A stretch of 46,221 bases of DNA from Asticcacaulis aquaticus (GTDB taxonomy: Bacteria; Pseudomonadota; Alphaproteobacteria; Caulobacterales; Caulobacteraceae): positions 1-46,221 of the forward strand of contig NZ_JAQQKX010000021.1 of the NCBI RefSeq assembly GCF_028550415.1, in the 5' to 3' direction. The notes beneath the pieces are model-generated. The model was not told the origin of the DNA. It did not search any database and saw nothing but the letters and a program-made list of their open reading frames with translations. The position numbers and the translations under genes are program-made. Positions 8,021 to 15,297 of this stretch are shown here, piece by piece. The first letter of the stretch is position 1; each line of letters opens with the position of its first letter.

Positions 8021-9373
8021 CTATTGTGCCGCTAAATTGACCAGAGCCGCTTTCGCCGGTACGACGATTTCCGACGCCTGTGCATCCTTGAGGTCGGCGA
8101 CGGCGGGCGCGACCCCGGCCAGCAGGGTCGTCCCCGGCTTCTGCCAGCTTCTGTAGATGAAATAGCCGTCCCGCCGTTCCATCGGCACGGCCAGACCGCC
8201 GGTGAAATCGCCGGTCAGGTACATGGCTGCCTGACCCGTATCCCTGACGCGGAAGGTCAGTTCCACCGGATAGACGAAGGCGGCTTTCGGCCAGTCGAGC
8301 GCGGGGAGGGCTTTGCCGTCGAAATCGAAGAAGGTGGCGTTTTCCCAGTTCGACCCCGTGCCCCAACGCGTCTTGCAGGCGGTCGAGACCCAGGCGGGTT
8401 CCCAGTACACGACGCCCACCCCGCCATTGTCGAGCGTAAGCTGCATCAGGTCGTGCAGATAGGCTGCCTGCCCGGCCGGCGAGACGCCGTAAGGGGCAAA
8501 GGCGGAGTCGGTTCCCATCAGATTGCCGTTCTGATCCTTGTGCCGGTCGGTGAACGGATAGGCGGTTTCGACGACGACGATGTCCTTGTCCGGATAGGTA
8601 TGGCGGACGCGGTTGATCACCGCCCCCAGCCCCGCCATATCCATTTTCGACCATTTTTTATAATAGCTGATCCCGATCAGGTCGTAACCGGTTATCCCGG
8701 CCTTCGTGGCCGCCAGAAACCAGTGTTCGACGTTTTCCGGCTGGGCGATGTGCAGCATGATGCGCGGCGTCTTTCCGGCCTTTGCCCCGGCATCCCTGAC
8801 CGCCCTGATGCCGCTGTTGAACAGCCGGGCGTTGCGCGTCCAGTCGATCGGTCGTTTGGCCTGACCTTCCTTATAGGTGAGATCGCCCATCATCTCGCCA
8901 TTGGTCTCATTGCCGACCTGTACCTGATCGGGCATCAGGCCTTCGGCATTCAGTTCCATCAGCGTGTCGTAGGTAAAGCGATAGAGCGCCTCGGCCTGCT
9001 GGTCGGTGGTCAGCCTGGCCCACGCTTTCGGGACAAGCTGCTTTTCGCCGTCGGCCCAGTCGTCCGAATAATGAAAATCGAGGAGAACCGGCAGGCCAGC
9101 CGTTTTGGCGCGGCGCAAGGACCGCTTGACGTCCTTCAGATTCGAGTAGTTCGTCCAGTCCGGGTCGTTCCACAGGCGGATGCGAACGAGGTTGGCACCC
9201 GATCCCTTGAACAGCGCATAGACGTCCTCTGGAGTGCCGTCGCGGCTATAGGTCGCCCCGCAGTCCTCCATCTCGTTGACGTAGGACAGGTCGCTGCCGA
9301 AATAATAGTCGCGGGCCATGACCGGCGGAGCGGCCAGAATAGAGGATATGAACAGGGCGGTGATAGGGCGCAT
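8021..9373 (-). CDS. Secreted GH53 arabinogalactan endo-beta-1,4-galactanase
   Basis: 450 residues from the ATG at 9373. It cuts beta-1,4-galactan, the side chain of type I arabinogalactan and rhamnogalacturonan I, into oligosaccharides. A signal peptide ends near residue 20 (VMA). The TIM barrel covers about 21-350 with GH53 landmarks: FGSDLSYVNE, VRIRLWNDP, LLDFHYSDDWAD, acid/base E156 in VGNETNGEM and nucleophile E269 in VVVETAYPF. About 90 extra C-terminal residues look like a small beta domain. A GTG at 9415 in frame is rejected because it lies upstream of the predicted -10 element (9409-9403); the ATG also puts the signal peptide at the very start. It probably feeds the TonB receptor and GH2 enzyme in the same locus. 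Confidence 0.92.
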   Translation of the reverse strand: MRPITALFISSILAAPPVMARDYYFGSDLSYVNEMEDCGATYSRDGTPEDVYALFKGSGANLVRIRLWNDPDWTNYSNLKDVKRSLRRAKTAGLPVLLDFHYSDDWADGEKQLVPKAWARLTTDQQAEALYRFTYDTLMELNAEGLMPDQVQVGNETNGEMMGDLTYKEGQAKRPIDWTRNARLFNSGIRAVRDAGAKAGKTPRIMLHIAQPENVEHWFLAATKAGITGYDLIGISYYKKWSKMDMAGLGAVINRVRHTYPDKDIVVVETAYPFTDRHKDQNGNLMGTDSAFAPYGVSPAGQAAYLHDLMQLTLDNGGVGVVYWEPAWVSTACKTRWGTGSNWENATFFDFDGKALPALDWPKAAFVYPVELTFRVRDTGQAAMYLTGDFTGGLAVPMERRDGYFIYRSWQKPGTTLLAGVAPAVADLKDAQASEIVVPAKAALVNLAAQ

Positions 9374-9402
9374 GCGGCGGGCTTTCCTGAGAGATGTGCC
9401 CT

Positions 9403-9432
9403 TAAGATGCACCACACGCCTTTTTCCGCCGG
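9403..9432 (-). promoter_or_regulatory. Predicted ECF-sigma promoter of the GH53 gene
   Basis: Minus strand: CCGGCGGAAAA (9432-9422), 12 bases, CATCTTA (9409-9403), the same layout as the promoters at 6179-6225 and 7853-7899. The upstream AAAAAT block of those two is absent. The leader would be about 25-30 bases to the ATG at 9373. Confidence 0.7.
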
Positions 9433-9460
9433 TGGAATGCGCCGAACCCGACCAAGATCA

Positions 9461-9496
9461 AAGAAAAAGCCGTTCGGGGGCATCCCGAACGGCTTT
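9461..9496 (-). terminator. Terminator of the cyo operon
   Basis: AAAGCCGTTCGGG (9466-9478) and CCCGAACGGCTTT (9484-9496) form a perfect 13-base stem with a five-base loop. On the minus strand it is followed by TTTCTTTG. It separates cyoD from the GH53 promoter. Confidence 0.92.
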
Positions 9497-9517
9497 GATA
9501 TTACAGGCTGGTGAGCC

Positions 9518-9955
9518 TTAGCCCATGGGCATCATGCCCGGCATCATATTGTGGTTCAGATGGAACATGACCCAGATGGTGCCGACGATCAGGATGCCGA
9601 CGATGATCACGGTGAAGACGAAGGCCGCATTGTTCCACACCTGACTGGACGAGGTGTCCATATGCAGGAAGTAGTGCAGGTGGACGACGATCTGAATGAC
9701 GCCGAGGATCAGGATGACCGGAATCAGGCTCGCGGCGGGCAGGATTTTCAGCATGGTCAGGGCGAAGGGGATCGCCGTGAGGATCACCGACAGGGCGAAG
9801 CCGATCAGATAGGACTTCACCGAGCCATGGCTGGCGCCATAATCGTGCGCGCCGTGACGGTGGTCGTGGTTCAGCTGATCGACCGCGTGGTGATCCGCCA
9901 GTTCGGTGTGCGGGTCTTTGGCCTTGTGCAGGGTGGGTTCGTTAGGAACGTGCAT
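9518..9955 (-). CDS. cyoD: Cytochrome o ubiquinol oxidase subunit IV
   Basis: 145 residues with three membrane helices (about 49-70, 77-98, 108-132) and the family signature IQIVVHLHYFLHM. CyoD assists assembly of the bo3-type oxidase, especially copper/heme insertion into CyoB, in the inner membrane. The N-terminal 45 residues form a His/Asp-rich extension (HHAVDQLNHDHRHGAHD) that makes the protein longer than the roughly 110-residue E. coli subunit. Its ATG overlaps the cyoC stop by one base (TGATG). The C-terminus is Met-rich (MMPGMMPMG). Confidence 0.93.
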   Translation of the reverse strand: MHVPNEPTLHKAKDPHTELADHHAVDQLNHDHRHGAHDYGASHGSVKSYLIGFALSVILTAIPFALTMLKILPAASLIPVILILGVIQIVVHLHYFLHMDTSSSQVWNNAAFVFTVIIVGILIVGTIWVMFHLNHNMMPGMMPMG

Positions 9956-10617
9956 CAGGCGGCTCCCATCAGGTAAACGATGCTGAAAACGCCGATCCAG
10001 ATGATGTCGAGGAAGTGCCAGAACAGGCTCAGTTCCATCATGCGGATGCGGTTGGCGGAGGTCAGGCCGCGGCGGGACAGGTGGACGAACATAATGGCCA
10101 TCCAGACGAGGCCCGACGTCACGTGGATACCGTGCGTACCGACCAGCGTGAAGAAGGCCGACAGGAAGGCCGACCGGTCGGGACCGGCACCTTCGTGGAT
10201 CAGGTGATTGAACTCATAGAGTTCCATACCCATGAAGCCGAGACCGAGCAGACCCGTGACAGCCAGCCAGCCCATGACGCCCTTCAGCTTGTTGGCCTGC
10301 ATCGAAATCATCGACAGGCCAAAGGTCAGGGACGACAGCAGCAGCAGCGCGGTCTCGATCGCCACGAAGCCGAGGTCGAACAGTTCGCGCCCGTTCGGGC
10401 CGCCCGCCGTCGCGTCTTTCAGGACGCCGTAGGTGGCAAAGATCGTCGCAAACAGGATACAGTCGCTCATCAGATAGATCCAGAAACCCAGGGTGACCTT
10501 GGTTTCTTCGTCGTGATGATGATGGTCGTGCGTATCGTGGGCGTCGTTCGGGTTGTGGTCGTAGGCGGACGTGATCTCGTCCTTGATCGCCTCTAACGGA
10601 TTTGCAGGATGGCTCAT
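9955..10617 (-). CDS. cyoC: Cytochrome o ubiquinol oxidase subunit III
   Basis: 220 residues with five membrane helices and subunit III signatures ([21 protein letters not shown], cut here to its core [47 protein letters not shown]). It is part of the quinol-oxidising terminal oxidase that reduces O2 to water and pumps protons. Residues about 19-36 form a His/Asp-rich cytoplasmic extension ([14 protein letters not shown]), absent in the shorter E. coli subunit (about 204 residues). It starts two bases after the cyoB stop and overlaps cyoD by one base. Confidence 0.94.
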   Translation of the reverse strand: MSHPANPLEAIKDEITSAYDHNPNDAHDTHDHHHHDEETKVTLGFWIYLMSDCILFATIFATYGVLKDATAGGPNGRELFDLGFVAIETALLLLSSLTFGLSMISMQANKLKGVMGWLAVTGLLGLGFMGMELYEFNHLIHEGAGPDRSAFLSAFFTLVGTHGIHVTSGLVWMAIMFVHLSRRGLTSANRIRMMELSLFWHFLDIIWIGVFSIVYLMGAA

Positions 10618-10619
10618 GT

Positions 10620-12650
10620 TTAGGCCTCCTTTTGGGTCTTGAGCAGGGCGAAGCGCGCGTCCTCGATGGCCTTGATTTCGTCAGGCTGGACGTAATAGTC
10701 GCGGTCTTCGTTGAAGGTGTGGACGGCGGCGATGACGATCATGGCGACGAAGCCGAGCAGGGCCAGCCACCAGATGTGCCACACCAGCGCGAAGCCGAAC
10801 GGGACGCTGACCAGACCGATCAGCAGGCCGGTCGCCGTGTTGCGCGGCATATGGATCGGCGCATAGGTTTCGGGCTGAACATAGGCCTGACCCAGTTGCT
10901 TGGCGTCCCAGAACGAGTCGTGATTGCCGATCGCGGGCGTCACGGCGAAGTTATAGAACGGCGGCGGCGACGAGGTCGCCCATTCCAGCGTCCGGCCATC
11001 CCACGGGTCGCCCGTTTCATCGCGCAGCTCGTCGCGCTTGACGACGCTCCACACGATCTGGGCGATATTGGCGACGATACCAGCCAGGATGAGCAGGGCA
11101 CCGCCGGCGGCGACGATCAGATAGACCTGCCACACCGGGTCGTTCATATGGCTCAGGCGGCGCGTCATGCCCATCAGGCCCAGCGCATAGAGCGGCATGA
11201 AGGCGACATAGAAGCCGATCAGCCAGCACCAGAACGAGACCTTGCCGAGGCCGGTGTGCAGCTTGAAGCCGAACGCCTTGGGGAACCAGTAGTTCAGGGC
11301 GGCGAAGCAGCCGAACAGCACGCCGCCGATGATGACGTTGTGGAAGTGGGCGATCAGGAACACCGAATTGTGCAGGACGAAGTCGGCGCCCGGCACGGCC
11401 ATCAGGACGCCGGTCGCGCCGCCGATGACGAAGGTGATGATGAAGCCGAGCGTCCACATCATTGGCAGGTCCAGCTTGATGCGGCCGCGGTACATGGTGA
11501 ACAGCCAGTTGAACACCTTCACCCCGGTGGGGATCGAGATGATCATGGTCGTGATGCCGAAGAAGGCGTTGACGTTGGCGCCTGCGCCCATGGTGAAGAA
11601 GTGGTGCAGCCAGACGACGAACGAGAGCAGCGCGATACACATGGTCGCATAGACCATGCCGTCGTAGCCGAACAGACGCTTGCGCGAATAGGTGGCGACG
11701 ATTTCGGAGAAGACGCCGAAGGCGGGCAGGACGAGGATATAGACTTCGGGGTGACCCCAGGCCCAGATCAGGTTCACATAGAGCATGGCGTTGCCGCCGG
11801 CTTCATTGGTGAAGAAGTGCATCCCCAGATAGCGGTCGAGGCTGAGCATGGCCAGACAAACCGTCAGGATCGGGAAGGCGGCCACGATCAGCATGTTGGC
11901 GGCCAGCGTCGTCCAGGTGAAGATGGGCATACGCATCAGGGTCATGCCCGGCGCGCGCATCTTGAAGATGGTGGTGATCAGGTTCACCCCGGACAAAAGC
12001 GTCCCTAACCCCGCTATCTGCAGGGCCCAAAGGTAGTAGTCGACCCCGACCCCCGGCGAGAATTCGATCCCCGACAGCGGCGCATAGGCCAGCCAGCCGG
12101 TGTGGGCGAACTCACCGATAACCAGCGAGACGTTGATCAGGATGGCGCCGGACGCCGTCAGCCAGAAGGAGAGGGAGTTCAGATAGGGGAAGGCCACGTC
12201 GCGCGCGCCGATTTGCAGCGGCATGACGACGTTCATCAGGCCGACGACGAAGGGCATGGCGACGAAAAAGATCATGATCACGCCGTGGGCGGTGAAGATC
12301 TGGTCGAAGTGGTCCGGCGGCAGGAAGCCTTCGCCGCCCGCCGACGCCATCGCCTGCTGGGCGCGCATCATCAGGGCGTCGGCGAAGCCGCGCAGCAGCA
12401 TGATCAGGGCGAGGATGATATACATCACGCCGATCTTCTTGTGGTCGACGCTGGTCAGCCAGTTCGACCAGACGTATTTCCACTGCTTGAAATAGGTGGT
12501 CAGGCCCAGCACCGCGACGGCGGCGATGACCATGCCCGCACCGGCGCCCATGATGATGGGATCGTGCCAGGGGATGGATTCGATATGGAGCTTGCCGAAG
12601 ATGGCGCGCAGAAGCGGGTCTTCGTGGAGTTGGTCGACGCGGCTGGACAT
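10620..12650 (-). CDS. cyoB: Cytochrome o ubiquinol oxidase subunit I
   Basis: 676 residues, the catalytic heme-copper subunit (E. coli: about 663). Visible ligands and channel residues include [11 protein letters not shown] (low-spin heme His), [14 protein letters not shown] (CuB His cross-linked to Tyr, and the proton-channel Glu), [10 protein letters not shown] (CuB histidines) and HFHNVIIGG (both hemes). The N-terminal quinol-site region ([29 protein letters not shown]) is near-identical in type to E. coli CyoB, so quinol, not cytochrome c, is the donor. Followed two bases later by cyoC. Confidence 0.96.
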   Translation of the reverse strand: MSSRVDQLHEDPLLRAIFGKLHIESIPWHDPIIMGAGAGMVIAAVAVLGLTTYFKQWKYVWSNWLTSVDHKKIGVMYIILALIMLLRGFADALMMRAQQAMASAGGEGFLPPDHFDQIFTAHGVIMIFFVAMPFVVGLMNVVMPLQIGARDVAFPYLNSLSFWLTASGAILINVSLVIGEFAHTGWLAYAPLSGIEFSPGVGVDYYLWALQIAGLGTLLSGVNLITTIFKMRAPGMTLMRMPIFTWTTLAANMLIVAAFPILTVCLAMLSLDRYLGMHFFTNEAGGNAMLYVNLIWAWGHPEVYILVLPAFGVFSEIVATYSRKRLFGYDGMVYATMCIALLSFVVWLHHFFTMGAGANVNAFFGITTMIISIPTGVKVFNWLFTMYRGRIKLDLPMMWTLGFIITFVIGGATGVLMAVPGADFVLHNSVFLIAHFHNVIIGGVLFGCFAALNYWFPKAFGFKLHTGLGKVSFWCWLIGFYVAFMPLYALGLMGMTRRLSHMNDPVWQVYLIVAAGGALLILAGIVANIAQIVWSVVKRDELRDETGDPWDGRTLEWATSSPPPFYNFAVTPAIGNHDSFWDAKQLGQAYVQPETYAPIHMPRNTATGLLIGLVSVPFGFALVWHIWWLALLGFVAMIVIAAVHTFNEDRDYYVQPDEIKAIEDARFALLKTQKEA

Positions 12651-12706
12651 GGATCAGTAAAGCTTTGCGGATTGAAAGGGCACGGAAAGGGGCGGTGTTA
12701 AGTCGC

Positions 12707-13765
12707 CTAGCCTTCCGGCGTTACAGGGGTATTGAGGGCGATAGTCTTGTTGTCCTTCTTCGACGACTTCGACCTATCGGTTTCCGGTGCGACGCAGGCC
12801 ACTGCATTGGGGGCCATGTTTTTGAGCAGCGCCATATTGTAGGCATCGTCCTTGCACAGGCCGCCCTCGGCACAGCCATTGAGGACCTTGGTGAACATGG
12901 TCGGCTCAACCGCAGCATAGAACAGAGGCTTTTCGGCGACGGCCTTCTGGTTCAGCGTCTTGTAGGTGGCGGCGTCCAGCGTCGCACCCGAGGTCTTGGC
13001 GCGGGCGACCCAGGCGGCGAAGTCTTCGTCGCTCATGGCCTTCGCCTTGAACTTCATATTGGCGAAGCCCTTGCCGGAATAGTTGGCCGAGATGCCGTCG
13101 TATTCGCCTTCGTGATCGGCCCGCAGCGACAGGTGGGTCTGCATGCCGGTCATGGCGTATATCTGGCTGCCCAGTTGCGGGATGAAGAACGAGTTCATCA
13201 CCGTGGCCGAGGTCAGTTTGAAATGGACCGGCGTGCCGACCGGCAGGGCCATTTCGTTGACCGTGGCGATGCCGTACTCCGGATAGATGAACAGCCACTT
13301 CCAGTCCATCGCCACGACCTCGACCTCGACGGGCGGGATGTGGTTGCGTTCGGCCACGGCCTCGACCTTTTTGTGCGGATCGAGTTCGTGCGTCGAAATC
13401 CACGTCACCGTGCCGAGCGCGATGATGATGAGGGTCGGAATGGCCCACACCACGGCTTCGATGCGGTTGGAATGTTCGAAGTTCGGATCGTAGGTCGCCT
13501 TGGTATTCGAGGCGCGATAGCGGAACGCGAAGGCAATCGTCATCACGATCACCGGCACGACCGGAATCAGCATCAGGCCGAGCGCCAGATAGATCAGATC
13601 GCGCTCGGCGAGGCCGACGGGCCCCTTGGGGTCCAGCAGCGCCATCTGGCAGCCGCTGAGCGACAGGGCCGCCACGGTCAGCAGGGCGGCGGTCGCAAAC
13701 GTGCGGAATCGACGGGAAGCAGGAGAGGTCACAGGCACTGGGTCAATCACCGAACTGGATTTCAA
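12707..13765 (-). CDS. cyoA: Cytochrome o ubiquinol oxidase subunit II (lipoprotein)
   Basis: 352 residues. The N-terminus holds a lipobox (LSGC, Cys39), two membrane helices follow (about 55-80 and 98-120), then a periplasmic cupredoxin domain (about 135-300) containing MDWKWLFIYPEYGIATVNE and NSFFIPQLGSQIYAMTGM. The CuA ligands of cytochrome c oxidases are missing: the site reads GISANYSGKGFANMKF, as in quinol oxidases. The start is TTG at 13765: CGGAG lies eight bases upstream and no ATG in frame precedes the signal peptide; GTG codons 6, 10 and 12 codons in lack a ribosome site. First gene of cyoABCD. Confidence 0.93.
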   Translation of the reverse strand: MKSSSVIDPVPVTSPASRRFRTFATAALLTVAALSLSGCQMALLDPKGPVGLAERDLIYLALGLMLIPVVPVIVMTIAFAFRYRASNTKATYDPNFEHSNRIEAVVWAIPTLIIIALGTVTWISTHELDPHKKVEAVAERNHIPPVEVEVVAMDWKWLFIYPEYGIATVNEMALPVGTPVHFKLTSATVMNSFFIPQLGSQIYAMTGMQTHLSLRADHEGEYDGISANYSGKGFANMKFKAKAMSDEDFAAWVARAKTSGATLDAATYKTLNQKAVAEKPLFYAAVEPTMFTKVLNGCAEGGLCKDDAYNMALLKNMAPNAVACVAPETDRSKSSKKDNKTIALNTPVTPEG

Positions 13766-14033
13766 ATGTCAAACTCCGGGCCTACTAATGAAATCACAAA
13801 GGATCGCAACCGGCAAAATGTCGCAGCCCATGCGTTACGTCTGGCATAATTTTGTTACGTTAAAATCAACACTTACGTAAAAATCTGCGGTGCGCGGCGG
13901 CTTCTGTGGATAAATAAACTGACAAAATTGTCAAAAGGCGAAAATTTGGCTTGCGCAAACGCTTGTCCTGCCCCAACTATTGTGAAACTGACGCCTGCGT
14001 GAATTTGTCGCGGCGCTTTGGGAGATTACGGTT
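13766..14033. promoter_or_regulatory. Divergent promoter region of cyoA and the small membrane protein, with TTACGT repeats
   Basis: A 268-base AT-rich gap. TTACGT occurs three times in the same direction at 13835-13840, 13855-13860 and 13873-13878 (the last inside the palindrome TTACGTAA), about two helical turns apart. A dyad TGACAA-AA-TTGTCA lies at 13920-13933. These are candidate operators for oxygen- or redox-dependent control of the oxidase; which regulator binds is unknown. GGGAG precedes the ATG at 14034. Confidence 0.45.
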
Positions 14034-14468
14034 ATGAATGATGCACTGCACACCTATCGCTTCGGCCCGCTCGTAAAGACGGCGTTGTTTGTCGCAGCCC
14101 TGCTTCAAATTGTCGCAGGCATCATGCTCATCGCCAATGCCTATATGGCCGGGGGCTCGGTTCTGGCGCAGTTCTCGGGCATCGTTATGGGGATGATTCC
14201 CGTCGCCATCGCGCTGTTCGTGGTGCCCGTCCTGTGGAACTGCCAGCTGCGCGTTTACGAGAACCGTCTGGAGTATCAGGGCGTCCTGCTCAACATCGCC
14301 ATCCCGCGCGAAGATCTGGTGGCCGTTTCCGCCGCGCCGAAGCCCGGTTTCGGCATGTTCGGCCTGACCTTGGAACTGGTCAACGGGCCGTTCCACCGCC
14401 TCAATCTGGCGATCATGTCGAAGAACGAAGACCGCGTGGTCAACTGGTTCGAAACCGCCCGCGCTTAA
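14034..14468 (+). CDS. Small two-helix membrane protein, PH-domain-like tail (unknown function)
   Basis: 144 residues, family not recognised with certainty. Two membrane helices at about 14-36 and 44-67 precede a roughly 75-residue soluble tail beginning NCQLRVYENRLEYQGVLLN, whose pattern (strand, tight turn, strand with a buried Tyr/Gly) resembles bacterial PH-like domains of small membrane proteins. It sits alone on the plus strand between cyoA and SURF1 and shares a bidirectional terminator with the SURF1 gene. A role in oxidase biogenesis is possible from position alone, and nothing in the sequence proves it. The ATG at 14034 has GGGAG 9 bases upstream. Confidence 0.7.
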   Translation: MNDALHTYRFGPLVKTALFVAALLQIVAGIMLIANAYMAGGSVLAQFSGIVMGMIPVAIALFVVPVLWNCQLRVYENRLEYQGVLLNIAIPREDLVAVSAAPKPGFGMFGLTLELVNGPFHRLNLAIMSKNEDRVVNWFETARA

Positions 14469-14487
14469 GCGACAATAGGCATTTCAT

Positions 14488-14519
14488 AAAAAACGCCGCT
14501 CTGCTCAGAGCGGCGTTTT
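14488..14519. terminator. Bidirectional terminator
   Basis: AACGCCGCTCTG and CAGAGCGGCGTT form a perfect 12-base stem with a minimal loop, flanked by A-run and T-run on both sides, so it can stop transcripts from both directions. It overlaps the last codons of the SURF1 gene (stop at 14505) and ends the small membrane protein gene. Confidence 0.92.
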
Positions 14520-15218
14520 CGTTTTGGGACGGAGCGTCAGCCATAGCGTAGCGCCGGCAAGGCCTGCCGCCATGGCGAACCACGTCAGGGCATAGGTCAG
14601 GTGGTTATTGGTGAAGCGCACGACGGTCATGCCGCCTTTGGGCCAGCCGCCGGGCAGGTTCGATGCTTCGGCATCGATGAAATAGGCGGGCACCGCCCCC
14701 AGATCACGCGCCCTGGCCATGACCTGTGTGTCGCGCAGATACCAGCGGTCGTCGGCAGGGGCATTGGGTTGCGAGAACAGCCAGCCCTTCGTTTCCGACA
14801 GGCGGACAAGGCCGGTAACGGTTGTCGGACCGGACACCTGACCGGGGATGCGCGTTTCTGGCGCCTTCCTGTCGGTCGGCACATAGCCGCGATTGACGAA
14901 GATCGTGCCGCCATCGGTCGCGAACGGCGTCATGACCCAGTAACCGGCCCCGGCCTCGGTCAGGGCATAGACCTGAACTTCCCTGTCATTGAGGAACCGG
15001 CCGCTCAGGCGCACCCTGCGGTATTCGTCATTCGCCTTCGTCAGAACGGGCCAGCCGGAGGGTCCGGCTTCCAGCGCCTGCGCGGGCGCTGTGGTACGCG
15101 CATTGACCGTCTCGATCAGCGCGGTCTTCCACATCAGCCGCTGCACCTGCCACACGCCGAGCGCCAGAAGCACGGCGGTAACCAGAACAACGGCAATAGG
15201 GAGAACAAGGCGACGCAT
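14505..15218 (-). CDS. SURF1 family oxidase assembly protein
   Basis: 237 residues from the ATG at 15218. Inner-membrane protein needed for heme insertion during terminal-oxidase assembly. A membrane helix lies at residues 3-25 (VLPIAVVLVTAVLLALGVWQ), followed by a periplasmic domain with the family pattern (RRVRLSGRFL, WVMTPFATDGGTIFVNRGYVP, GLVRLSE), a PAYFIDAE segment and a second helix near 205-228 (NHLTYALTWFAMAAGLA). A frame extends to 15281, but GGAG ten bases before 15218 and the helix at the very start favour the shorter form. Located upstream of cyoABCD in the same direction, probably serving the bo3 oxidase. Confidence 0.88.
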   Translation of the reverse strand: MRRLVLPIAVVLVTAVLLALGVWQVQRLMWKTALIETVNARTTAPAQALEAGPSGWPVLTKANDEYRRVRLSGRFLNDREVQVYALTEAGAGYWVMTPFATDGGTIFVNRGYVPTDRKAPETRIPGQVSGPTTVTGLVRLSETKGWLFSQPNAPADDRWYLRDTQVMARARDLGAVPAYFIDAEASNLPGGWPKGGMTVVRFTNNHLTYALTWFAMAAGLAGATLWLTLRPKTKTPL

Positions 15219-15297
15219 TGAGAGCAAACTCCGGTGGGGCGGGCCTCTATAGCCCTTTCCGACCGTTTCGTCGTGCGTCAATACGCCGCCTCTTTTA

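Noticed and set aside
12707-13765. Cytochrome c oxidase subunit II
   Set aside because: The CuA ligands are absent and the quinol-oxidase pattern is present.
13977-14396. Minus-strand 139-residue frame
   Set aside because: Antisense shadow of the small membrane protein, whose plus-strand reading has two clear membrane helices and a ribosome site.
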